Shown here one piece after another: positions 54,015-63,106 of a DNA stretch of 64,000 nt (the stretch's first letter is position 1; the number at the start of each line of letters is the position of its first letter). Source of the stretch: Bin34 sp963422415 (GTDB lineage Bacteria; Chloroflexota; Anaerolineae; Caldilineales; Caldilineaceae); NCBI GenBank assembly GCA_963422415.1, contig OY729430.1, positions 3,408,256-3,472,255 on the forward strand. The letters are read 5' to 3'. A program made the position numbers and the translations under genes. Below the pieces are notes generated by a model, which worked only from the letters and a program-made list of their open reading frames with translations, was not told the DNA's origin and ran no database searches.

Positions 54015-55766
54015 CTAACGATCCACTTCGCCGAGCACGATGTCGATCGCACCCAAAATCACGATGGCATCCGCCACCTTGTAGCCTATGGTCATGGGGG
54101 CCAGCGCGTTCAGATTGATATAGCTGGGAGCACGGATGTGGTAGCGATATGGGTTGGGCTTGCCGTCACTGACCAAGTAGAATCCCAGCTCGCCCTTGGG
54201 GGCTTCAATGCGACTGTAGACCTCACCCTCCGGAGGCCGAAACACGTATCCTCCCTTGCCTCCCAGAATGTCGCCCTCGGGCAGATCGCGCAGAGCCTGC
54301 TTGAGAATCTTGACGCTCTCCCGGGCCTCGAGAATCCGAATGTAGTATCGATCAAAGACATCGCTGTGCGGCAGCGTGGGGATGTCAAAGTCGAAGCGAT
54401 CGTAGATGCCGTACGGCTCGGCCCGTCGAATGTCATAGGGCACGCCCGCGGCGCGAATCATGGGGCCGCTCACGCTGAGCGCCAACAGATCTTGGGCACT
54501 AAGATATCCTACCCCCCGGCCGCGGGCCTGGAGAATTTCGTTGTCAGTCAACATCCGGTCCAGCTGGTTCAGCACTTGCGGCAACCGTTGATCCACTACG
54601 TACTGGGCCTGCTCCAGCCACCCTGTGGGCACGTCCCGATGAACGCCGCCGAAACGCATGTAATTGCACATCATGCGAGCGCCGCTGACGGATTCAAAGA
54701 GATCGAGAATCATCTCCCGTTCCTCAATGGCATACAGGGCCGGAGTTTGCAAGGCCCCCAGATCGTTGAGAATAAAGCCCACGGACCAGAGATGATTCAC
54801 GATCCGGGTCAATTCCGCCATAATCACCCGCAGGTACTCGGCCCGTTCCGGCACCTCCAACCCCAGCAGCTTCTCGACAGCCAAGGCATAGGACCAATTG
54901 TTGCTCATTGAATTGAGGTAGTCCAACCGGTCCGTAAACGGCATGTTCATCAGCCAAGTATTGCGTTCGCCAATCTTCTCGTGATTGCGATGCAGATAGC
55001 CCATGTCGGGCTCCAGCGCCGTGATGGTCTCGCCTTCGATCCGCACTATCATGCGAAATACGCCATGCGTGCTGGGATGGTGAGGCCCTAGGTTGACCAC
55101 CACGCTTTCCGTGGCCATGTGATCCGAACCGGAGCCGTTTGTGGCGCTGGGCGCCTGACTCACGGGCAGGTAGGAAACCGGTTCGTGCCAATCCTGTGGA
55201 TCCCAGTTCTCGGGATAGCGCGTGTTCTTGCCCCAAGGCACCTTGTCCTCGCCGCGCGTGAAATCCGCACGGGGATGCCGGCTCTTGAAGGGCTTCTGAT
55301 CCTCTTCGTAGTACGCCTCGTGCCAGTCCTTGCGCATGGGATGGCCGGCAAAGCCTTCCCAAAGCAGGATGCGCCGCAGATTGGGATGTCCCGTGAACTG
55401 GATCCCATACAGGTCCCAGACTTCCCGTTCCTGCAGGTTGGATCCAGGATATATGCCGGTGGCCGAAGGCACGGCGCCGTTCTCCGCCACGGGGACCCGC
55501 AAGGTCACAGGCCCCCCGCCACGGGCCGTCGCATAGAGATGATAGACCATCTCGAAACGCGGCGCGTCCTGGTCTCGGGTCCGACCCTGATAGGACAAAT
55601 AGTCGGTGCAGGTGACGCTGGAGAGGAAATCGAAGCCGTCCTGATCTCGCAAATGAGTCAGAGTTTCCAGCAGCCGCTCGGCCGTGACCTGCAAATCGCC
55701 CGACGCGGATCCTTCCGGCATCGGCAGGCTATGGGTCGTTGCGGGTTGGACTGAGGGAATTGCCAT
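54015..55766 (-). CDS. nuoCD: NADH-quinone oxidoreductase subunits C and D, fused
   Basis: This 583-residue protein is a natural fusion: NuoC (about 1-190, with GFDFLSSVTCTDYLSY and REVWDLYGIQFTGHPNLRRILL) and NuoD (about 210-583). NuoD shows GPHHPSTHGVFRMIVRI, MGYLHRNHEKIGERN, MCNYMRFGGVHRDVP, and ends IVILGAIDIVLGEVDR. NuoD forms the quinone-site wall. The fusion is known in several phyla. It lies 36 bases after nuoB and 33 before nuoI in the same operon. Confidence 0.96.
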   Translation of the reverse strand: MAIPSVQPATTHSLPMPEGSASGDLQVTAERLLETLTHLRDQDGFDFLSSVTCTDYLSYQGRTRDQDAPRFEMVYHLYATARGGGPVTLRVPVAENGAVPSATGIYPGSNLQEREVWDLYGIQFTGHPNLRRILLWEGFAGHPMRKDWHEAYYEEDQKPFKSRHPRADFTRGEDKVPWGKNTRYPENWDPQDWHEPVSYLPVSQAPSATNGSGSDHMATESVVVNLGPHHPSTHGVFRMIVRIEGETITALEPDMGYLHRNHEKIGERNTWLMNMPFTDRLDYLNSMSNNWSYALAVEKLLGLEVPERAEYLRVIMAELTRIVNHLWSVGFILNDLGALQTPALYAIEEREMILDLFESVSGARMMCNYMRFGGVHRDVPTGWLEQAQYVVDQRLPQVLNQLDRMLTDNEILQARGRGVGYLSAQDLLALSVSGPMIRAAGVPYDIRRAEPYGIYDRFDFDIPTLPHSDVFDRYYIRILEARESVKILKQALRDLPEGDILGGKGGYVFRPPEGEVYSRIEAPKGELGFYLVSDGKPNPYRYHIRAPSYINLNALAPMTIGYKVADAIVILGAIDIVLGEVDR

Positions 55767-55802
55767 GGAACGTCAAGGATGCCGCAGGAGCTCAGAAGCA
55801 GG

Positions 55803-56591
55803 TCAGCCTGCCATGCGGGCCGCGGCCCGCCGTTTGGCTTCTTCGATATTGGCAATGGCGCCAGGCTGCAGATTGCGAAGCCCGGCCGGAATGCCATCCG
55901 ACTCGGCGTCGCTTTCCTCGCCGGTGTCTTCCCTGCGACCCGCCATGGTGACACTACGCACCAACTCCTCCTGACGCGGATCAAAGATGTCCGGCCCCAA
56001 CTGCGGCACTGGCACGTAGTGGGATACATCGCGCTGATACCAGTCGGCGGTCAGGAAGCTCTGGACATCCACCTTTTCATGCAGTTTCATCAGGCCGAAA
56101 ATCAACGCTTCCGGGGTGGGCGGGCACCCTGGCACATAGACATCCACGGGAATGTACTTGTCTATGCCGCTGACCACGTTATAGCCCTCCTTGAAGGGCC
56201 CGCCGCCGGTGGCACAAGCGCCCATGCTGAGTACATACCGGGGCTCTGCCATTTGGTTGTAGATCCGCACGATGGCGGGCACCATCTTCTTCGTGACGGT
56301 CCCGGACACAATCATCAGGTCGCTCTGCCGGGGACTGGGCCGCATGACTTCCATGCCAAAACGGGACAGATCATACCGGCTGGCGGCCGTGGCAATCATC
56401 TCGATGGCGCAGCAGGCCAGTCCGAACAGAAGCGGCCACATGCTGGATTTGCGACTCCAGTTGTAGATCTTGTCCAAGGTCGTGACTAGGACGTTGTTTT
56501 GCAGATCGCCTGGCACGCCAATCGAATCGTGCAGGTAGCCCTGCACCTGATCGGTCTTGAGCTGCGCGAGATCGGTAGGAACCGCGGCCAT
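55803..56591 (-). CDS. nuoB: NADH-quinone oxidoreductase subunit B
   Basis: NuoB holds the terminal N2 [4Fe-4S] cluster next to the quinone site. The ligands lie in FGLACCAIEM (tandem cysteines), SMGACATGGGPFKEGYNVV and VPGCPPTPEAL, all intact. I start at ATG 56591 (MAAVPTD), preceded by no clear ribosome site but a good promoter at 56641-56669. Residues after about 180 form a longer polar tail than usual, with DTGEESDAESDG. nuoA, normally just upstream, is absent. Confidence 0.96.
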   Translation of the reverse strand: MAAVPTDLAQLKTDQVQGYLHDSIGVPGDLQNNVLVTTLDKIYNWSRKSSMWPLLFGLACCAIEMIATAASRYDLSRFGMEVMRPSPRQSDLMIVSGTVTKKMVPAIVRIYNQMAEPRYVLSMGACATGGGPFKEGYNVVSGIDKYIPVDVYVPGCPPTPEALIFGLMKLHEKVDVQSFLTADWYQRDVSHYVPVPQLGPDIFDPRQEELVRSVTMAGRREDTGEESDAESDGIPAGLRNLQPGAIANIEEAKRRAAARMAG

Positions 56592-56640
56592 ACGGATTCG
56601 GGCTAGCCGAGCGTGAGTGACATATCCATTTCGACTGTGT

Positions 56641-56669
56641 ATGTTACCCCAGTGGGGGTGCCGATTCAA
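56641..56669 (-). promoter_or_regulatory. Predicted sigma-70 promoter of nuoB-CD-I
   Basis: On the minus strand TTGAAT (56669-56664) and TAACAT (56646-56641) are separated by exactly 17 bases. The start of transcription would be near 56634, giving a leader of about 43 bases before nuoB. This supports nuoB as the first gene of the operon, with no nuoA in front. Confidence 0.6.
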
Positions 56670-56840
56670 GATTTTCCGCCCTTGAGGGCAGGCATTTGCA
56701 TAGTTGTCTTGAGAACGAACGGACATTGGAGGGTAACACCGTTGTACAAGGGGAGTGGCGCCGTCACCGACTTCATAACGGCTCCCTAAGCGCAGAAAAT
56801 TGGGCAACGGGAAGATCTCGCAGCACCCAAGCCAAGGGCC

Positions 56841-56930
56841 AAACGGGAACAGCTTTTTTCGGAACACTGCCTATCTATCTTGTTTGTAAGGACGCTGGCA
56901 AGAACGACAACGACAGGCGGACATCAACTG
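56841..56930 (+). pseudogene. Small remnant of the N-terminus of an Eco57I-type methyltransferase
   Basis: The bases 56841-56886 match 62035-62080 at about 39 of 46 positions by my hand alignment, mostly with transitions. In the corresponding frame this gives REQLFSEHCLSILF against KQLFSEHYLAILF in the larger remnant at 62 kb. Beyond 56930 similarity fades. It is a second decayed copy of the same gene family. Confidence 0.6.
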
Positions 56931-58533
56931 CAACCGTCGGACACTATGCCGATGCTGGCCCTCCTTATCGGGTACAAGGGAATGCCTGCCGCCACCTTGC
57001 CGTGCAGCAGGGACTTCCCGCTCAACCTCTGACGCTTGCGAAGCGACGGAGTTCCGGTCTTGGCCGGGAGACTTTTGTGCACTGCCCATTCACTGGATGC
57101 ATACCCCAGCGTGAATATCAGATTCTGCAGCGGGTCCGCCATAGCCATAGCGTCCGCTGTGCAGACTCTTGGACTGCACGACCGACCGCCAGGGCCAAAT
57201 CGGGGCTTGATGCCCGCCCGCTCCGAAAGCTCCCTGTTGCACTTGGAAATCAGAAGAGCTGTAGGGGGATTTCGCTTGCCCATATCCTTATCTGCTGGTC
57301 GCGCAAGGTCAGGTGACACTATGTCCAAGGCGAAGCGCATATCTCCCTGTTCCGTGACCACCACCGACTCTCTGATCCGTAAAACTGGCTGGTATCCGGC
57401 ACAAAGAACTGGTTTGCCGTAGAAGTCATGGCCCCGCCCAGCTCTCAGTACACGTTCCATACGTCGCTGTATTTCCGCACCTGCCTGTTCAGCTTGAAAC
57501 AGGCCACGTATCTTTGATGGAGCGTGCTGCCCACCGTGTCCGGATCGTCCACAGTTCTTCATCCGAACGACCGGTCTCGAAACTGCCGCTCGCCCAGCTT
57601 TCCGTGCTCCGCGCCATGTCTACGTCAGCACTTCCAGAATGCGTTTCAGGTCCGCTCCTGTCTGCTGGCCCGCACATCTCTGGCTTGGCAGCACCGGGTC
57701 CACCTCACGAATCGGACTCGGCAGATATCTCGCATCAGCCATGCGCTTCACTTGGCGCAGGCACTCCGTTTCGCCGCGCAGAATTTCCTTGGCCTGCCTG
57801 ATGCAACCCCCGAGAATCCGTGCTGGTTCAGTACCGGTAGTCCCGAACTACGCTGTATGCTGCGTGCACCATTTCCACGAGGGAACGTTTCAATCCCTTC
57901 TTAATCAGGGCAGCGATTGAGACCATACTTCACAAAAAATGTTTGAAAGCCGTCTCTATTTTGTGGACAAACTTGTGAGTATGGGGTCCAAGCGATCGTC
58001 TGCTCGCATCACCTAGACAGATCAAGTGGAGAGGGGTTACAGCGAGATAGCGCCGACTTTGACCAACCTCGGGACAGTCGTGGAACTGGTTTCGCAAAAC
58101 GAGAATGCAATAGCCATGTGTCATACACGGCAGAGTCGATACCTGGAGAGGCTCTACAGGATCTGCCTTGAGTATCGGATCGATGGATTGGGTGTCTGCA
58201 GATATCCCAGGTCTGCGATCTGTGGCTGAATCAACCGAAATCAGAGCGATGTTTTTGCGCCAAACAACCGGTTGACCGCGAGAGGTCTTCTGGGGGCCTG
58301 TCAATCCGAGTTTGCAGCTCAACTCCCCGATCAACCTGCTTGGCAACAACGAGACTGCATTTTCTTCTTCAGGACCTTTGGGGGAAGCGAGAGGTTGGCC
58401 CCAAAGTGTTTCACGGGAAAAGCAATGCAGCATACGGGGCCACCCGTGATCAAGATGGGTGCACGATACGACCAAAAATATTGTATACTCAGGATACACG
58501 GTTTCGTGTCATATATAGAGACAGGTATTCTAA
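56931..58533. other. Gene-poor region with no recognised gene
   Basis: This 1.6-kb stretch has no gene I can support. The longest frame, minus strand 56924-57562 (212 codons), includes ALDIVSPDLARPADKD but no recognised fold, and its codon pattern and lack of ribosome site make it doubtful. A solo CRISPR-repeat-like sequence lies at 57887-57923. The last bases carry GTATAC words around 58483 and 58551, flanking the start of the small gene at 58534, perhaps an operator. Confidence 0.4.
57887..57923 (-). CRISPR. Solo CRISPR-repeat-like element
   Basis: On the plus strand it begins GTTTCAATCCCTTC and ends GCAGCGATTGAGAC; on the minus strand the 37-base unit therefore ends in GGGATTGAAAC, the classic 3' end of type I/III CRISPR repeats, with partly complementary ends. 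No second copy is found one spacer length up- or downstream, and no cas gene is in the window. It is best seen as a remnant or an isolated repeat, not a working array. Confidence 0.45.
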
Positions 58534-58785
58534 GTGTCCCAGTATACAGCCTCATCCCGTCCTCCCAAGAAGGCACGCTCCAACATCCGCGTCAGCCGCG
58601 CCCACCTGTTGCGCATCCGTGAGTTGGCCCAGGAATTCGGTTGCCTGTCCTTCACCAGCCTTGATCCCGATCTGGAGCCACGGCCCTCCGCGGCCGCCTT
58701 GGTCCGGGCCATCGCCGAGGGTGAACTGGAGCTGCGGCGGGTCCGGCCCCCGGCTTCCCTCCCACCCGGCGGGAAGGCCTCATGA
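58534..58785 (+). CDS. Small ribbon-helix-helix-like protein
   Basis: This 83-residue protein starts at GTG 58534. SNIRVSRAHLLRIRELAQEF reads as a beta strand then helix, and PSAAALVRAIAEGELELRR as a second helix, the pattern of CopG/RHH DNA-binding proteins and antitoxins. Motifs are weak. GTATAC words stand at both sides of the start and might be its operator. No toxin partner is clear. The next strong feature downstream is a terminator at 58886. Confidence 0.45.
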   Translation: MSQYTASSRPPKKARSNIRVSRAHLLRIRELAQEFGCLSFTSLDPDLEPRPSAAALVRAIAEGELELRRVRPPASLPPGGKAS

Positions 58786-58885
58786 CCACCCGCATTCCGG
58801 TGCAGTGCGCGAGCGAGGTCCCGGTCTGTCGCTCTGACCATGATTGCCATGGCATCGCTTGGCCTCTGTCCTGCCGCTTATCCCT

Positions 58886-58918
58886 TGGCTCGGTCCTGTT
58901 GACCGAGCCATTTTGTTT
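58886..58918 (+). terminator. Rho-independent terminator
   Basis: The arms TGGCTCGGTC (58886-58895) and GACCGAGCCA (58901-58910) form a perfect 10-bp stem with loop CTGTT, followed by TTTTGTTT. This is a textbook terminator, ending transcription of the small RHH-like gene just before the secreted-protein gene. Confidence 0.88.
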
Positions 58919-58935
58919 CTGCAGGAGGAAATTTC

Positions 58936-59582
58936 ATGCATCGCATTGTTATTCTGTTGACCGTCGTATTATCAATCTTGGCTACCCTCGCCTCTACCGT
59001 CAGTACTGCCAAGGAATCTCTCCCGTCTTCGGATGGGCCTCTGACTGACAAGGAAATTCAGGCCATACTCGATCAGTATCAAATCAGTTATGAGATCCAC
59101 GCTGACCCTGTCAATTCCTTTTCCATCACCCGCGCGGAACTCATTGCCCTGATAGAACAGGGCCGATTACCGGGACGGGAAGATTCCGCGGATGCCATTG
59201 CCGCGGACTCTTTGGCTGACATTTTTTCAGGTGCGATAGGGGCGTCTCGTTGGCAGCGACATTCTTGCTATCCCCATGAAGTGTATATAGATGTCAAGTT
59301 ATTGGGCCAGACTTGGACATATGCAGTGGACAATGGGGTGTACTTCTCCGATCATCGGCGGGGAATACGCTCAAACTCGGAATATCACTCCTCGAACCTA
59401 ATTACATCACCGAAGGCCCTACTGGCCACTTGAGTCGACCTCAAGGGGGGCTTTCAGACGGTTCAGCCGGATATACCCGCTACACCATTGATGCTGTTTT
59501 CGATGTTGACTATTGCATATCTACCCTTTGCTGGAATGTGGACCATGACATTGAAGTCAGTTGTATTTTTGATTCCGATTGA
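58936..59582 (+). pseudogene. Secreted protein gene interrupted by a frameshift
   Basis: AGGAGG before ATG 58936 is a very strong ribosome site. A signal peptide (RIVILLTVVLSILATLAS) opens the protein, and the first frame continues to about residue 140 (TWTYAVDNGVYFSDHR). Then the frame breaks at the GGGG run at 59358-59361: the other frame continues GNTLKLGISLLEPNYITEG and ends DVDYCISTLCWNVDHDIEV...FDSD at 59582. Together this is a plausible protein of about 215 residues with a cysteine-rich end. The break is at a homopolymer, so an assembly error is possible. I do not recognise the family. Confidence 0.65.
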
Positions 59583-59604
59583 GACACGGAACTGAGAGGG
59601 AAAG

Positions 59605-59644
59605 GTTCGTGGGCCATACCGTACACATGGCATGGTCCACGAAC
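59605..59644 (+). terminator. Intergenic hairpin between the secreted protein and membrane protein genes
   Basis: GTTCGTGGGCCAT (59605-59617) pairs with ATGGTCCACGAAC (59632-59644) over 13 bases with one G-T wobble, around a 14-base loop. No T-run follows, so it may be a weak terminator or processing signal. Confidence 0.45.
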
Positions 59645-59668
59645 ATCAGGGCATGAAGGAGAAGGATC

Positions 59669-60631
59669 GTGCGGCAACACCGAGGGCGACTTCTTGGGAC
59701 ACGACTTGCGGCTGCGGCCCCCTCTTGGAAGCGTATCGGTCGGGCTGCGCTGTTTGCGTATGCCCTGCGTGCATCCATTTATCTTTCCCTAAGCGTGGGC
59801 TTCGTGGACGCAGGCGGAAGGGCTTTCGAGCTGGCTATGACGGTGGCCTTTATCTATCCCGCTCTGGTAGTGCTCTGGGGTTTCTGGAAAGCACATCCGG
59901 TCACTGGATGGTCCGTGTGGGGACTTTGGGGAGGCACAGCGCTGTTTGCCTCGTTCCACACGCTCGTCTATCCCGGCGCGACGACGTACCATCCCGCTCC
60001 CTTCACCCCTTTCTTTCCGGTCTATGCATTGGGTCTGAATCTGTGGTTTGACCCCGCCACCATACTCCTTGGGATCATGTTCTGGGCCTGGGATCGTCAA
60101 TTGCCGCCACCCCTCTCCGCCAGAGAGCCTGTGGAGCTTGAACCCGCTTCGGAGAATGTACCTTTGCGGACTTTCCTGCTTGGGGTGACCGGGTCCTTGA
60201 CCTGCCTCGGGGCAGGATGGCTACTGCTGATCCTGTACCTGGAACAGGCTGCGGGTCAGGGGCCAGGGGGACGTCTGATCACCCTCTGGCCTCTTTTGGG
60301 TACCCTGACCTCAACTCGGAATCCGCAGGCGGATTTGATGGCTTTCCAAGTCTTGTCTCTGACTATGTTGGCTATTATGTTGTGGGTCAGTATAGGGCAC
60401 CGCCGGAGCGATGTGGCAGAAGCCGGGGGCTGGTTGTTGCTGCCCAGCCAGGCAATCACCATAGCTTGGACAACGGGGTACCCTTTCCTGAAAGCGAGTA
60501 CACTGACCTTGACGTTTCTGTTTTTCCTGGTGCATTGGTACCACGGGACATCCGCGACCCTGCAGTACAATCGGCGCGCAAAGAGGTACTGGACGACAGG
60601 GCACGCGTCGGCAACGCGGCAAAGAGGGTAA
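59669..60631 (+). CDS. Uncharacterised multi-spanning membrane protein
   Basis: This 320-residue protein starts at a GTG with AAGGAGAAGGA just upstream. About eight hydrophobic helices can be seen, for example AALFAYALRASIYLSLSVGF, AMTVAFIYPALVVLWGFW, FFPVYALGLNLWF, LGVTGSLTCLGAGWLLLILY, FQVLSLTMLAIMLWVSIG and ASTLTLTFLFFLVHWY. No known motif is seen. It lies after the frameshifted secreted protein, so the two may be a pair. Function unknown. Confidence 0.75.
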   Translation: MRQHRGRLLGTRLAAAAPSWKRIGRAALFAYALRASIYLSLSVGFVDAGGRAFELAMTVAFIYPALVVLWGFWKAHPVTGWSVWGLWGGTALFASFHTLVYPGATTYHPAPFTPFFPVYALGLNLWFDPATILLGIMFWAWDRQLPPPLSAREPVELEPASENVPLRTFLLGVTGSLTCLGAGWLLLILYLEQAAGQGPGGRLITLWPLLGTLTSTRNPQADLMAFQVLSLTMLAIMLWVSIGHRRSDVAEAGGWLLLPSQAITIAWTTGYPFLKASTLTLTFLFFLVHWYHGTSATLQYNRRAKRYWTTGHASATRQRG

Positions 60632-61238
60632 ACACTTGCCTTGTCCTGAACACACCATCCAGAAGCTTGCCGGTGACAGAAGGGCGGTGCCCAGTGGACT
60701 GGGAGCGCAATTGGAAAAACTGGTGGAACGTGAGTGGGAACAGCAGAAAATTTCGTGCAATCCTGATCAATTCATGCCAATGGAGAAGCAAGGATACAGT
60801 ACGAGTCAAGACGGGAGCAGCGATCCGCTTGCTGGGGCCCATGCCGGGTCCGAGGCACCAGTGAAAAGCCCTAGGCGAATTGTAGTGCACTTGCAGAACT
60901 GGGGGATGGTACACGGGACGGCTTCTGGGGCTGATCGGCCCGATCGCAACGTTCACGGTCGGCCACGCCGAGTTTCGGCCTCTGCCCGGAACGTCGACTT
61001 GGAAGCCTCCTGTGCGGCCCTAGGCCGATCATCCGCGATCTAGGCTTAGGTCTGCATTGTCGCATCTGCGAGCAGGCACTGCATAGGCACCGACATGCAA
61101 CAGAACGTCTATACCGGTACCGGTCTCTGGCAAGATGCAGGTGGGTTTGCCCTCATTTTGCCCCGCGGGAGGTGATGCACTGAGACTTGGGCCTGTGGGC
61201 CTGCAGGGTCGAAATCTGGCGACGAATATCAACAGACT
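60632..61238 (+). other. Gene-poor stretch, one doubtful small frame
   Basis: A 135-codon plus-strand frame (60636-61043, TTG start) begins a few bases after the membrane-protein stop with AGAGGG upstream. It contains GLGAQLEKLVEREWEQQKI but no recognised domain, and its C-terminal half is low in structure. It might be a coupled small protein; I cannot support it further. Confidence 0.3.
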
Positions 61239-61744
61239 CTAGCCGTTGCGCGTTTGCAGCAACGCTTTCAAGCGGGCAATTTCGGCGGCGTCCCGGGCGG
61301 CCCACCCGTGCAGCCGATGGGGTCGTACAGCCAGTACTCCCGGATCGCCGCCAAGCGGTAGATGTCATGCTTGGTGTCCCGATCCACCTGGTGCGTACCT
61401 TCCGACGCAATCTCCAGGATCAGGGTCGGACGCAGCTCCGCCGACAGCTCCAGCGAGCCGTACACCACATCCGCGCGCAGCAGATCCCGGTCCGGCCAGA
61501 GCGCAATGTCGGGCGACACCCCCGCCCGGAGCGGCACGTTCCGGATCAGCAGATCACTGGTGAGCGTATAGGGCAGATCCTGAGCCTTGAGATGCAACCG
61601 CAGATCCGTCTCGCAGCGCAGCAGACACTTATGGTGGACATTCGTTTCCAAGGTCTTGACATCCTCCATGGCACAGAACGGATCCTCGGTGTACCACGGC
61701 ACCAAGGTGCCTGTTCGCGTGTCTGTCTGGTCCGGTGCTACCAT
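61239..61744 (-). pseudogene. Truncated and frameshifted Uma2-family endonuclease-like gene
   Basis: From the 61744 start (MVAPDQTDTR), the frame gives VSPDIALWPDRDLL, PTLILEIASEGTHQVDRD and YRLAAIREYWLYDPIG, the restriction-endonuclease-like core of the Uma2 family. After DPIG the frame ends early in an unrelated tail; in another frame the expected C-terminal helix reads RDAAEIARLKALLQTRNG and stops TAG at 61239-61241. About 60-80 residues between are missing. So an internal deletion with frame loss has occurred. Function of the family is unclear (putative nuclease). Confidence 0.75.
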
Positions 61745-62014
61745 TGCCCTGCTCCTTCCGCTTCACCTGCGCTGCCTACCGTCCCGCCGCATCCCGATGA
61801 TAGCACCGCCAGTACCATGGCTCAAGCGGCCGAACCGGTGCCAAGCTACACCTTATGGACCGCAGCAGCCTGTGCCGGAAGCATAGGCTGCATCTGTTCT
61901 GTTTCCCGCTCCTGTACCTTGGCTTGACCCAGCTGCATAGGTGCTTATAGACTGTGCCTTCTTGGCCACACCGGTCCGACAGACCTTGGCGGCCGGCGGA
62001 GGAGAGCACAGTCC

Positions 62015-63106
62015 ATGGCCTTTCCCGGCCTCACAAACGAAAACAGCTTTTCTCGGAACACTACCTAGCCATCCTGTTTGAAGAACACCGGCGGGAATGG
62101 GAACGCCAAGCGGGCCTGAACATAGGCACAGGACCCAGCTACCGTCAACTGCAGCGGCTGTTTCACCGGAGCCGGCATGCGCATGCACAACTGCAACAAA
62201 CCGCGATCTTGCCCCGAGCAGCAGACAAATTTCAGTATGTCCTACTGACAGCACTGGGATTGGGATACGAACGCCATCGCACAACCCAAGCAGTGACGTT
62301 GCAGGATCAGACAGTGGCCATTCCCACCTTGGCGCGCGTGGCGCGTGCAGAGGCCACGGACGCGCTGTGGATTCTGGAAGCGCGGGAAGCAGGAGGTGAG
62401 AATGGCTGGGGCCAAGATCCGCTCTCTCTGTCCTACGATCCAACGCTGTATTCCATTGACGACCTGTCTCTGCCTCGTGCACAGTGGACTCTACACGAGG
62501 CAATAGAAACGGGCATTTACGGGCAGAGATAGCCGCCACGCTGGATATTGGTTGTGTCGCTGGCCCAAGTGATCCTGCTGGATCGCTACAAGTGGACGAC
62601 GAAAGAACGTTTGCTGCGTTTCGATCTGGAAGCAGTGCTGTCTCAGCCCCAAGACACCTCTTGGCATGTCTTGCTCGCCTTGCTGCATCGGGGTCGCTGG
62701 TCCCCGAGGGTGAAATATGGGGCAAGGAAAGGTTCAACAGGAGTCGCGCCGGCATGCCCAAGGCGTGTCGGCAGATCTCAAATATGCCTCACGCGAGGCG
62801 GTGGAAATTCTGGGCAATGCCGCAGCGGACCCCAGTGTATCAGGAAGGATATAGTCCCAAGATGTTGCGGGATATGGGAATGAAGCAGTTGGACGAAACG
62901 GAAGACACTTGCGTTCCTGCACGAGACGATGCAGACTCTTTTCTGGTTCATGCGTGAGGGCACACGATACCGGGACGCCGATGTGCTGCAGGCGGAGGGC
63001 ATGACGCACCATGATTTCACGGTCGATCCGGTAGGAGCCTATCTATTCGCTTCGGACCGGACACAGTTGCTGGGTACAGTGCGCATTCCCGACTGCATAT
63101 GGCGGC
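62015..63106 (+). pseudogene. N-terminal part of a decayed Eco57I-type DNA methyltransferase (restriction-modification)
   Basis: GGAGGAG precedes ATG 62015 giving MAFPGLTN; a shift then leads to KQLFSEHYLAILFEEHRREW and on to an in-frame TAG at 62530-62532. Directly after it the same frame gives PPRWILVVSLAQVILLDRYKW and LLALLHR. After more frame changes come LVPEGEIWGKERFN, then VSADLKYASREAVEILGNAA, then LAFLHETMQTLFWFMREG and HHDFTVDPVGAYLFASDR. This series, in this order, is the N-terminal and middle half of Eco57I-class enzymes. The piece between LGN and FLHE is shortened by an internal deletion. The end runs into the Rpn remnant near 63106. The methyltransferase core (NPPY) is not found. 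Confidence 0.8.

Noticed and set aside
56924..57562. Minus-strand frame of 212 codons
   Set aside because: ALDIVSPDLA vaguely recalls Uma2, but the rest does not align and there is no ribosome site; left as uncertain non-coding.
58782..59048. Plus-strand frame overlapping the end of the RHH-like gene by ATGA
   Set aside because: A perfect terminator and the ribosome site of the next gene lie inside it, so it cannot be a coupled partner.
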